The notes below the pieces were generated by a model, which saw only the letters and a program-made list of their open reading frames with translations, was not told where the DNA came from and made no database searches. The translations under genes were made by a program, and so were the position numbers. Positions 6,280 to 13,594 of a stretch of 14,110 nt of DNA are shown piece by piece (the stretch's first letter is position 1; the number at the start of each line of letters is the position of its first letter). This stretch comes from Methanocellales archaeon (GTDB lineage: Archaea > Halobacteriota > UBA148): contig JAAEEL010000048.1 in NCBI GenBank assembly GCA_013415795.1, positions 1 through 14,110 on the forward strand. Reading direction: 5' to 3'.

Positions 6280-7092
6280 ATGAAATTCAAAGACAAATTG
6301 AGCAATGCATCGAAAAAGAATGGCAGCCTGCTCTGCATAGGACTTGACCCTGACCTAAAGAAAATTCCTTCGTTTTTAAGGGACGCCAATGACCCAATCT
6401 TCGAGTTCAATAAGCGGATCATCGACTCAACCAAGGATTTGGTTATCGCCTATAAACCGAATCTTGCATTTTACGAGGCACTGGGCCTGCATGGCTTAAA
6501 ATCCCTGGCAAAGACCATAAGGTACATTCCCGATGACATCCCAATCATCGCTGATGCCAAGAGAGGGGATGTTGAACATTCGGCAAATGCCTATGCCAAG
6601 GCTATCTTCGATACGTTTAACTTTGATGCGATAACGGTGAATCCTTACATGGGAAGTGATTCTGTCAAGCCTTTTCTGGACTATGCAGAAAAGGGAGTAT
6701 TCATCCTGTGCAGAACGTCCAATCCGGGTTCAAAAAATTTCCAAGACCTTTGCTGTGATTCCAAAAAATTTCTGTACGAGATCGTGGCTGAACATGCGAT
6801 GGGTTGGAATGTAAACAAAAACTGCGGATTGGTGGTCGGAGCCACCTATCCAGAGGAGCTGAAAAAGATCAGAGATATGGTGGGAGAAGATATGCCCATA
6901 TTGATACCTGGGGTGGGTGCACAGGCAGGTGATCTTGAAAAGGCCGTAAAGTTTGGCACCAACTCATCGGGAGATATGGGAATTATCAGCGCATCCAGAG
7001 TCATCCTCTATGCTGGCAATGAAAAGGATTTTGACACAAAGGCCAGGATGGTTGCCAAGTACATAAGAGATGATATCAACCAGTTTCGATGA
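6280..7092 (+). CDS. pyrF: Orotidine-5'-phosphate decarboxylase, type 2 subfamily
   Basis: The enzyme decarboxylates OMP to UMP, the last step of pyrimidine synthesis. The 270-residue product has CIGLDPD (residues 19-25), YKPN with K59, the catalytic ADAKRGDVEHSANAYA stretch with D92, K94 and D97, then NPYMGSDSVKPFL and LCRTSNPGS, and the phosphate-binding loop IPGVGAQ. The length and the CRTSNPGS and YMGSDS stretches mark the long type-2 form, common in bacteria such as mycobacteria and myxobacteria. Most archaeal enzymes I know are nearer 215-230 residues. A strong purine-rich site (GAGGGGGTCGAGG, 6267-6279) directly abuts the ATG. It may share the antiporter transcript and ends convergently with the gene at 7132. 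Confidence 0.93.
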   Translation: MKFKDKLSNASKKNGSLLCIGLDPDLKKIPSFLRDANDPIFEFNKRIIDSTKDLVIAYKPNLAFYEALGLHGLKSLAKTIRYIPDDIPIIADAKRGDVEHSANAYAKAIFDTFNFDAITVNPYMGSDSVKPFLDYAEKGVFILCRTSNPGSKNFQDLCCDSKKFLYEIVAEHAMGWNVNKNCGLVVGATYPEELKKIRDMVGEDMPILIPGVGAQAGDLEKAVKFGTNSSGDMGIISASRVILYAGNEKDFDTKARMVAKYIRDDINQFR

Positions 7093-7105
7093 TTTTTTTG
7101 TTTCT
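7093..7105 (+). terminator. Oligo-T terminator after pyrF
   Basis: TTTTTTTGTTTCT begins immediately after the pyrF stop codon. Archaeal RNA polymerase stops at such U-rich tracts without needing a hairpin. It separates pyrF from the converging gene that ends at 7132. Confidence 0.45.
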
Positions 7106-7131
7106 GATGATTCCAATTCTTACGTTATTAA

Positions 7132-7788
7132 TTATCTACTACTTTTTCTAAACCATTTATTTCCAATAAAAAATAGGAGGATTCCAGCGATGAGAGTGCC
7201 AACTATGGTGTAAACCATTGGTATGCGATTAATACGACCCCATAAATCTCTAATCATATCCTGAATCGGACCCCTTGATATGTCCACTGTGGGTTGTATC
7301 ACCTTGAATTCAAGGGGATTGGCTGTGGTTTGTAAGTTTGGACGGAACAAAAACTGGCTCACAAAATTTTTTTGATACCAAGTAACATGTTCCCTGTTCT
7401 CAAGTGTAAAATAGACAGCCCAGTTACCTACTCTTTTGTCTTCTGATAGGCGGTTGTAGTAATCAAAAGGAATATACAAAGTATGTTTATCTTCTGGAGG
7501 GATGTAAAAACTAATCGGTTCCCCATAAATAACATTGTCACTCTGTACCTCTTTTCCATTATGTGTAACCCTCAAAGTATATTCAAAAGAGCTAAAACAA
7601 ACCCAATCTTCTGTGGGATTTGTAAAAGTTATCTGAAGCATCAAATTCTTTGAGGCACCAATTGACTCTTCTGCGGACTCCCCATATAATTCTATCGTAG
7701 TCCCAATTTCATCTGCGGCAGAGGCTAACTGTGCTAATGATAGCGCAAATATTACGATTATGGAAATGGCGAGAACATATTTCCGCAT
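7132..7788 (-). CDS. Secreted, C-terminally membrane-anchored protein of unknown function
   Basis: I do not recognise a family for this 218-residue protein. It begins MRKYVLAISIIVIFALSLAQLASA-ADE, a clear signal peptide with an ASA cleavage site near residue 24. The middle (about 25-185) is rich in alternating hydrophobic and polar residues (ITFTNPTEDWVCF, YTLRVTHNGKEV, HTLYIPFDYY, VYFTLE), suggesting a beta-sandwich, Ig-like or CARDB-like outer domain. A single hydrophobic helix near 191-211 (VYTIVGTLIAGILLFFIG) followed by NKWFRKSSR would anchor it with the body outside the cell. One cysteine lies in the mature outer part. It has its own TATA-like box and is not obviously linked to thrC, 104 bases upstream. 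Confidence 0.8.
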   Translation of the reverse strand: MRKYVLAISIIVIFALSLAQLASAADEIGTTIELYGESAEESIGASKNLMLQITFTNPTEDWVCFSSFEYTLRVTHNGKEVQSDNVIYGEPISFYIPPEDKHTLYIPFDYYNRLSEDKRVGNWAVYFTLENREHVTWYQKNFVSQFLFRPNLQTTANPLEFKVIQPTVDISRGPIQDMIRDLWGRINRIPMVYTIVGTLIAGILLFFIGNKWFRKSSR

Positions 7789-7816
7789 TCTTTTAATCTA
7801 TTTGATTTTTATTTTA

Positions 7817-7848
7817 GATATTTATAATCTTATCTAAACTAAACTAAA
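7817..7848 (-). promoter_or_regulatory. TATA-like box and (TTTAG)3 pentamer repeat before the secreted-protein gene
   Basis: On the minus strand GATTATAAATATCT (7830-7817) is a good box A about 35 bases before the ATG at 7788, giving a very short leader or none. Immediately upstream are three tandem TTTAG units (7848-7834). No Shine-Dalgarno sequence precedes the ATG. Confidence 0.45.
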
Positions 7849-7892
7849 AGCGAAACTCCTGAATTATTAAATAAACATGAAATTTGATGGGC

Positions 7893-9155
7893 TTATCTGT
7901 CTTTGCACACCTTCTGCAACATCATCGGTGCAACACCCAAAGATTCAGAACCTTCATAAGAAATCACGGCACGTATCGCATCTATGTCTGCCTCTACCTC
8001 AATGGGCTTACCGCAAACACCTATCACTTCCTCAGGATCTTTCAATAGATGGCCAGTAGTGATGCAGACAACGCGCTCGTCAGGCTGAATAACACCTTTC
8101 TCCACCAATTTTTTGAGACCTGCGATCGATGCGGCGCTGGCTGGCTCCACTCCAATGCCCTCCAATCGGGCTAAACTTTTTTGTGCCTCGATGATCTCTT
8201 CGTCTGATACCTTTTCAGCTGTACCCTTGGAATCGTATATTGCACGAAGCGCTTTCGGCGCGTTCACCGGATCCCCAATTCTTATTGCAGATGCTACGGT
8301 CTCTGGATTTTTCTCGGGTACGATTTTAGTATCACCTCTCTTAAAAGCATTAAATATCGGGCATGCTCCCTCTGATTGGATGCCTGTCATCCTGGGAATT
8401 TCATCGATGATATCAAATCCTTTGAACTCGGAGAAGCCCTTGTAGATGGCAGAAATGTTACCAGCGTTACCAACCGGAAGAACGACCCTATCAGGCGATT
8501 TCCAGCCCAGTTGATCTATGATTTCAAAGCCGATTGTCTTCTGTCCTTCCAACCGGAAAGGATTGATTGAGTTAAGCAGATAAAAGTCCCTTTGTTCACA
8601 TAACTCTCGCACCAATCTAAACGCATCGTCGAAGTTGCCCCTGATGGTAATCACTTTAGCGCCATGCATCAATGCTTGGGCCACTTTACCCATCGCCACC
8701 TTACCCTCTGGCAGCAGTACAACGGCAGAAATGCCGGCTTTGGCAGCATAGATCGCCAGGGATGCTGAGGTATTGCCAGTGGATGCGCATGCAACGGTCT
8801 TCATACCCAGCTCGAGTGCTTTTGACACGCCAACGGTCATCCCCCTGTCCTTGAACGATCCGGTAGGATTTAGCCCCTCATGCTTGACGTATAATTCATG
8901 AATGCCAATTTGTTTCGCAAGCCTGCCGCACTTGTAGAGTGGAGTCCCTCCCTCTTTTATGGATATTGGCTCCCTCTTAACAGGTAGAAGCGAGGCATAT
9001 TTCCATACGGATGGCGGTTGATTTAGTTTTTGAAAACTAAGGTCGATTTTTGAATAATCGTATATGACGTCCAGAAGCCCACCACATCTTTGGCATGTGT
9101 AGATTATCTCTGTGTCCGAATATTCAGCTTTACATTCGATACATTCTAAGAACAT
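7893..9155 (-). CDS. thrC: Threonine synthase
   Basis: This PLP enzyme converts O-phosphohomoserine to threonine and phosphate. Numbering from the ATG at 9155 (420 residues), it has an N-terminal zinc ribbon with C5, C8, C21 and C24 (CIEC, CQRC), IKEGGTPLYKC near 66-76, and NPTGSFKDRGM near 96-106 with K102 forming the Schiff base. The conserved ASTGNTSASLA follows near 125, then PVGNAGNIS as the phosphate-cradling loop, and TTGHLLKDPE near the end. The frame also opens with a GTG at 9167 overlapping the alaS stop (GTGA). I prefer the ATG at 9155 because AGGTGA lies at ideal distance before it and the zinc ribbon starts right after. It is translationally linked to alaS. Confidence 0.95.
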   Translation of the reverse strand: MFLECIECKAEYSDTEIIYTCQRCGGLLDVIYDYSKIDLSFQKLNQPPSVWKYASLLPVKREPISIKEGGTPLYKCGRLAKQIGIHELYVKHEGLNPTGSFKDRGMTVGVSKALELGMKTVACASTGNTSASLAIYAAKAGISAVVLLPEGKVAMGKVAQALMHGAKVITIRGNFDDAFRLVRELCEQRDFYLLNSINPFRLEGQKTIGFEIIDQLGWKSPDRVVLPVGNAGNISAIYKGFSEFKGFDIIDEIPRMTGIQSEGACPIFNAFKRGDTKIVPEKNPETVASAIRIGDPVNAPKALRAIYDSKGTAEKVSDEEIIEAQKSLARLEGIGVEPASAASIAGLKKLVEKGVIQPDERVVCITTGHLLKDPEEVIGVCGKPIEVEADIDAIRAVISYEGSESLGVAPMMLQKVCKDR

Positions 9156-9163
9156 CTTGAAGT

Positions 9164-11902
9164 TCACCTGAGTTGTTTTTTAATCATTTTTAGACCTTTA
9201 TTTAGGGATTGATCCAGCTTTTCTACGTCGGGACCACCACCCTGTGCAAGTTGAGAAGTTCCTCCACCGCTGCCGCCTATCTCCTTACACATCTCTTTTA
9301 CTATAGAATTAGCATAGATGCCTAGCCCTATCGCATCATTGCCTGAAGCATCACAGATATATGCCCTATTTGAATCAGAAGTTCCAAGAATTACAACGGT
9401 ATCTGGATTTTTTTCTATCAAATGCGATGCCACCTTCCTTAGTTCCTCAGGATCAGCACCTTGTAGATTTTCCGAAATGACGCGAATTCGGGGATTGTCG
9501 CTAACCCACTTTGGATTATTGAATAAATTCTTCTCTCTGGATTTTGCCAATTCCTCTTTCAATCTGGCTATCTCTTTTTTGAACTCTTTCCATTCCTTGA
9601 AAAACTTATTGGCGGTCTTTGAGATATCATCTGTCGAAACCCCCCAAAGATCTGACAGCTCCCTTAGAATTGATGCTTGTCTCTGTATTTCTTCCATCGC
9701 ACGTTTTCCAGAAACATACTCCAATCGAACAACGCCATCCTGTATTCTCTCAGAGTTTGTAATAATTATCGGTCCAACCTGAGATGTACTTTTCACATAG
9801 GTCCCTCCACAGGCTTCTACATCATATTTGCCGATGGCAACGATTCTCAATATCTTTCCGGGAACTGCACCCCCCTGATAGATCCTCATACCATACTTGC
9901 TTTCGGCTTCGTTCCTTGGCATTTCTTTGATTAGAATCGGAACATCTTCCATCACAACATCATTGGCTACTTGCTCTATTTCCTGGATTTGTTCAAAGCT
10001 CAATGATTTGTAGTGAGTGATATCCAATCTGGCTTTTTCCAAAGTTTTTTCCGCACCTGCCTGCCATATGTGATCTCCTAGAACCTTCCTAGCAGCGTAA
10101 TTAATTATGTGAGTGGCAGTATGATGCTCTGACAGGATTTTTCGTCTCTCCCCATCTATTATGCCATGAACCTGATCTTTTTTTATGGGTTTTTCTACAA
10201 CATGTATTACAACGCCATTGTCTTTGATTACATCAAGAACTCTTACGCCGTCGATTGTTCCCATGTCATGGGCCTGTCCGCCACTTGTTGGATAGAAAAG
10301 CGTTTGATCGAGCACTATCTTGGTAGGAGTAATTCTATGCAAGACCTTTGCCCCAAATTCTTTCGAATCTGGCTCTTTACGGAAAAGCAACTTTGTCTTT
10401 GGTATTCTTTCGATGTCATGGCCAGATATTTCCCTTTTTTGTTCGGATTTTTCATGCAACATCTGGACCCTAAAATAAAAATCATCTGGTATTACAATAG
10501 AAGGATCAAACTCCTTCAATATATTGGGGGTTATCCCCTGGGAATCATATAACTTAACCAATTTATCTATATCTAATTTCTCCTTTCTTTGGACCATCCT
10601 TTTTACTAGCTCCCTGCCTTTCCTAATGGTCTCATTATATCGCTTTTTCTCGATTTCCAGTATATCAAATAGGCTTCCATAGTCTCTGAGTTCCGTAAAC
10701 CAATCCCCAAACTCCGTGATATGAATTTTGAACAACTGCTCCAGTTCCACATCAAGTTCATACTCCTCAATTAGAGACCAACATCGCCTTAGGAGGTTTC
10801 TGAGATTGTACCCTCCACCTACATTGCTTGGCAGTGCGCCATCATGTATTGCAACCAAAAGCGTTCTTGTATGATCTGCCAAAGCGTATAATGCCCTTAC
10901 TTTATATACCTCGGCCTTGAGTGTGAAAGGCTCAACCCCCACCTGTTTAGCTACAGCATTCCACGTAGTGCTTACATCATCTATCTCTTCCACGTTCAGC
11001 AGGCCCGCATATCTAGCGAATTTATTCCACAACACTTTATCAGGAACTATTTCCGTTTTTTGGTACAGGTGTCTCATAACCTTGGGAAATACCGTATCAT
11101 AGGACATTGGCGTTCCCTGGGTAAACCATGACCATCTCTCCAGTCCAGCCCCCATATCGATGACTTTTGTTGATAGTTCCTTGTAATCGCCATCTGGCGA
11201 AAATTGATATTGGATGTAAACTTGATTACCCAACTCAAGACCACGTGAAAAGAATTCCACGCATGGACCAAAATTCCCTCCACCTGCCCAGACCTCCTCT
11301 TGGAAAAAAAGTTCTTCGGAAGGAATTCCAAGCCCTTTTGTCAAAAACTCGTGTATCTGGGTTATACCTTCCTCTTTAAAATAGATGAATTTCTTCGGCG
11401 TGTTAAACACGTGCTGTCCGACCATTATAAAGCCAGTGTAATGTCTACCTGTTATTCCAACGCTGTCGGTGTCAGGAAATCTGAGGCAAAATTGAGGCTC
11501 AAGAACGGCATCATCTGGCGGTGGTACTTCTCCAGAGACCACGTATGGCTGAAAGTCGTTGATGCCGGCGGTCACGAAATAGAGTTTATCATACCATCTG
11601 CATACAACCGGATACCTGTCCAAAGGAGTGTATTTCCATTTCTTAAAAAAATCTACATATATATCCCAGGCTTCTTTATATCCGATTTTTTTAGCGACAT
11701 TCTGATTGATAAATCTATAGCCTCCACTACAAGCGGGTTCATCGCAGAAGTCTCTTTGATGTACACTCCAGAAACCGCTACCGCACCTCTTACACACGCT
11801 CCTGGAAAAACCCAATGAGCATAAAGCTTCAACTGGATAAAACTTCTTATAATTATTGAAGAAGTGGGGCTTCATTTTCTTTTTTATGTCTTTGTCGTTC
11901 AT
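9164..11902 (-). CDS. alaS: Alanyl-tRNA synthetase, archaeal type
   Basis: AlaRS charges tRNA-Ala and edits mischarged Ser and Gly. The 912 residues begin with the archaeal extension carrying a zinc site (C37, C40, C53, C58 region, CKRCGSGFW...CDEPAC). The class II core follows, with RWYDKLYFVTAGINDFQPY and the motif-3-like region near GAGLERWSW (251-259). The editing domain has H594-TAT-H598 but reads C698-GGT-Y702, where family members have CGGTH. The C-terminal segment has a coiled coil near 765-795 and the glycine-rich GGSGGGTSQLAQGGG (876-890). This order is that of archaeal enzymes. It is divergent from the FAD gene, 75 bases away, and thrC follows by overlap. No strong promoter is seen. 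Confidence 0.96.
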   Translation of the reverse strand: MNDKDIKKKMKPHFFNNYKKFYPVEALCSLGFSRSVCKRCGSGFWSVHQRDFCDEPACSGGYRFINQNVAKKIGYKEAWDIYVDFFKKWKYTPLDRYPVVCRWYDKLYFVTAGINDFQPYVVSGEVPPPDDAVLEPQFCLRFPDTDSVGITGRHYTGFIMVGQHVFNTPKKFIYFKEEGITQIHEFLTKGLGIPSEELFFQEEVWAGGGNFGPCVEFFSRGLELGNQVYIQYQFSPDGDYKELSTKVIDMGAGLERWSWFTQGTPMSYDTVFPKVMRHLYQKTEIVPDKVLWNKFARYAGLLNVEEIDDVSTTWNAVAKQVGVEPFTLKAEVYKVRALYALADHTRTLLVAIHDGALPSNVGGGYNLRNLLRRCWSLIEEYELDVELEQLFKIHITEFGDWFTELRDYGSLFDILEIEKKRYNETIRKGRELVKRMVQRKEKLDIDKLVKLYDSQGITPNILKEFDPSIVIPDDFYFRVQMLHEKSEQKREISGHDIERIPKTKLLFRKEPDSKEFGAKVLHRITPTKIVLDQTLFYPTSGGQAHDMGTIDGVRVLDVIKDNGVVIHVVEKPIKKDQVHGIIDGERRKILSEHHTATHIINYAARKVLGDHIWQAGAEKTLEKARLDITHYKSLSFEQIQEIEQVANDVVMEDVPILIKEMPRNEAESKYGMRIYQGGAVPGKILRIVAIGKYDVEACGGTYVKSTSQVGPIIITNSERIQDGVVRLEYVSGKRAMEEIQRQASILRELSDLWGVSTDDISKTANKFFKEWKEFKKEIARLKEELAKSREKNLFNNPKWVSDNPRIRVISENLQGADPEELRKVASHLIEKNPDTVVILGTSDSNRAYICDASGNDAIGLGIYANSIVKEMCKEIGGSGGGTSQLAQGGGPDVEKLDQSLNKGLKMIKKQLR

Positions 11903-11977
11903 ACCTATCGCTCAAAACTAAGGACAATATGCACCCATAGTCAAAAAAGTATTTGTCCCAAGAGTGGATAACACTAA

Positions 11978-13288
11978 ATGATGAAAAAGGTAATCATTGT
12001 CGGCGCGGGTCCTGCTGGATTGTTCGCAGCTCTAGAGCTGATGGACAAAGTAGAAGTTCTTGTCATAGATAAAGGCAAGAACGTGGATGAACGTTTCAAT
12101 GATATCCAAGGAGTGGGTGGCGCAGGAGGTATATCAGACGGTAAGCTGAACCTTCATCCAAAAATAGGGGGAGATCTGACAGAATTTATTAGCGATAAAG
12201 AAGCCTATGATATGATAGATCGAGTAGACGAGATTTTCGTAAAACATGGCGCTCCCGAGGAAGAAAAACTATCTGCTGATGAATTACTTCGACGTGCAGC
12301 AGCCTCTGGAATTGAATTCCTCCCCATCAAGCAAAGACACATAGGATCAGACAGATTACCTGCATTGGTCAACTCTATCAAAAGAGAACTGGAGGGTGCT
12401 GGGGTAAAATTTAGTTTGCAAAATAATGTCGAAGACGTCCTCATCTCAGAGAATGTAGTAAAAGGTGTCGTGACTGAAAAAGAAAAAATCATATCTGATT
12501 ATGTCATCTTGGCACCAGGCAGGGCAGGTTCAACTTGGCTTAGCCTTGTGATGAAAAAGCACGGGATTCCCCTCAAAAATATGCCTATAGATATAGGCGT
12601 GCGTGTAGAAGTGCCATCCAGCATTTATGAAGACGTGGTAAATATCAACTGGGATCCAAAATTTAGAATGAGGGTGCCTACACATGACGACTTTGTAAGG
12701 ACTTTCTGCACTTCACCATATGGTTTTGTGGTAAAAGATACCTATGGGAAGTCAGTTGGCGTTAATGGGCACTCTATGAGACACAAAAGATCAAATAACA
12801 CTAACTTTGCCTTTCTTGTAAAGATTGACCTTACAGGGCCTGTAGAGGATACAACTGCATACGGATATTCAATAGCAAAGCTAGCGACGACTATAGGGGG
12901 GGGTAATCCCATCATTCAGAGGCTTGGAGACCTAAGAAGGGGGAGAAGATCGACATGGAACAGGATTAAAAGAAGCTACGTTGCGCCAACGCTGACAGAA
13001 GTCACACCAGGAGATATCTCCATGGCTTTACCTTACAGGATATTAATGGATATTATAGAGGGAATTGACATGCTCGATCATGTGATACCGGGTGTATCAT
13101 CCGATTCCACATTACTCTATGCGCCAGAGATCAAGTTTTCTGCCATGCGCATAATCACAAAAGAGGGTTTTGAGACTTCTATCAAAGGATTATATGCGGT
13201 AGGTGATGGAGCGGGTGTTAGCAGAGGCATTGTTAGTGCCGCAGCTACTGGATTGATAGCAGCCGAGCACTTAATTGCAAAGCTTTAA
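11978..13288 (+). CDS. FAD-dependent dehydrogenase of the COG2509 type, substrate unknown
   Basis: The 436-residue protein starts with a dinucleotide-binding fold, VIIVGAGPAGLFAALEL (5-21), with the acidic end of strand 2 at VLVIDKG. It then has the family's QGVGGAGGISDGKLNLHP segment, a second part with IILAPGRAGSTWL-like sequence after ISDYV, and a C-terminal FAD-contact stretch GLYAVGDGAGVSRGIVSAAATG that closes the Rossmann fold. This is the layout of the uncharacterised COG2509 flavoproteins found widely in archaea and bacteria, distantly related to geranylgeranyl-reductase-like enzymes. Its reaction is not known. ATG 11978 and 11981 are adjacent and either could start it. It lies divergent from alaS and shares its stop codon bases with rpl12. 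Confidence 0.88.
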   Translation: MMKKVIIVGAGPAGLFAALELMDKVEVLVIDKGKNVDERFNDIQGVGGAGGISDGKLNLHPKIGGDLTEFISDKEAYDMIDRVDEIFVKHGAPEEEKLSADELLRRAAASGIEFLPIKQRHIGSDRLPALVNSIKRELEGAGVKFSLQNNVEDVLISENVVKGVVTEKEKIISDYVILAPGRAGSTWLSLVMKKHGIPLKNMPIDIGVRVEVPSSIYEDVVNINWDPKFRMRVPTHDDFVRTFCTSPYGFVVKDTYGKSVGVNGHSMRHKRSNNTNFAFLVKIDLTGPVEDTTAYGYSIAKLATTIGGGNPIIQRLGDLRRGRRSTWNRIKRSYVAPTLTEVTPGDISMALPYRILMDIIEGIDMLDHVIPGVSSDSTLLYAPEIKFSAMRIITKEGFETSIKGLYAVGDGAGVSRGIVSAAATGLIAAEHLIAKL

Positions 13289-13593
13289 CCGAACAGGGCA
13301 CTGAGACCTTCCATCCCAGACTCTTCTTCCTCTTCCTTTTTCTTTTCTTCTTTCTTTCCCTCTGTCGCTGGTTCGGCTTCTTCGGATGTTATAGCGGCCG
13401 GAGCTTGAACCGGCATGAAAGCCGCCTGAGATATAGCCTCTTCTATATTAACCCCCTCTAGAGCAGCTATAAGTGCTTTTACTCGCGAGGGATCGGCATC
13501 TATTCCAGCTGCTTTTAGTACAGCATTCACGTCTTTTTCCGTGATCTCTTTTCCAGAATTATGCAACAATAGGGCAGCATATACATATTCCAT
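13285..13593 (-). CDS. rpl12: Large-subunit ribosomal protein P1 (archaeal L12)
   Basis: This is the archaeal stalk protein that binds L10 as dimers and recruits translation GTPases. The 102-residue product starts MEYVYAALLLHNSGKEI, the standard helical dimerisation domain (about 1-57), followed by an Ala/Pro-rich hinge, a charged stretch GKKEEKKKEEEEE, and the factor-binding tail GMEGLSALFG. A GTG at 13602 would add three residues. I chose the ATG at 13593, since AGGTG at 13604-13600 fits as its ribosome binding site and archaeal P1 normally starts MEY. It begins one base after the rpl10 stop, so the pair is one operon. The stop TAA overlaps the stop of the converging FAD gene in TTAA (13285-13288). 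Confidence 0.95.
   Translation of the reverse strand: MEYVYAALLLHNSGKEITEKDVNAVLKAAGIDADPSRVKALIAALEGVNIEEAISQAAFMPVQAPAAITSEEAEPATEGKKEEKKKEEEEESGMEGLSALFG
13322..13362 (+). terminator. Possible T/C-rich terminator for the FAD gene, antisense to the rpl12 acidic hinge
   Basis: On the plus strand, 35-75 bases after the FAD gene stop, the complement of the Lys/Glu codons of rpl12 forms a pyrimidine-only run containing TTTTTCTTTTC. The FAD gene has no terminator of its own because it ends inside rpl12, so this U-rich stretch may serve. Inference from composition only. Confidence 0.3.
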
Positions 13594-13594
13594 A

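Noticed and set aside
9156..9167. GTG start for thrC overlapping the alaS stop
   Set aside because: No ribosome binding site precedes it, while ATG 9155 has AGGTGA at good distance and places the zinc ribbon at the N-terminus. It is still possible.
10166..10552. 128-codon frame on the plus strand inside alaS
   Set aside because: It is antisense to the conserved editing and linker region of alaS; the composition is aromatic/Cys-rich as expected of a shadow frame.
11300..11818. 172-codon frame on the plus strand inside alaS
   Set aside because: It is antisense to the conserved catalytic core of alaS, with no promoter or ribosome binding site and no recognisable domain.
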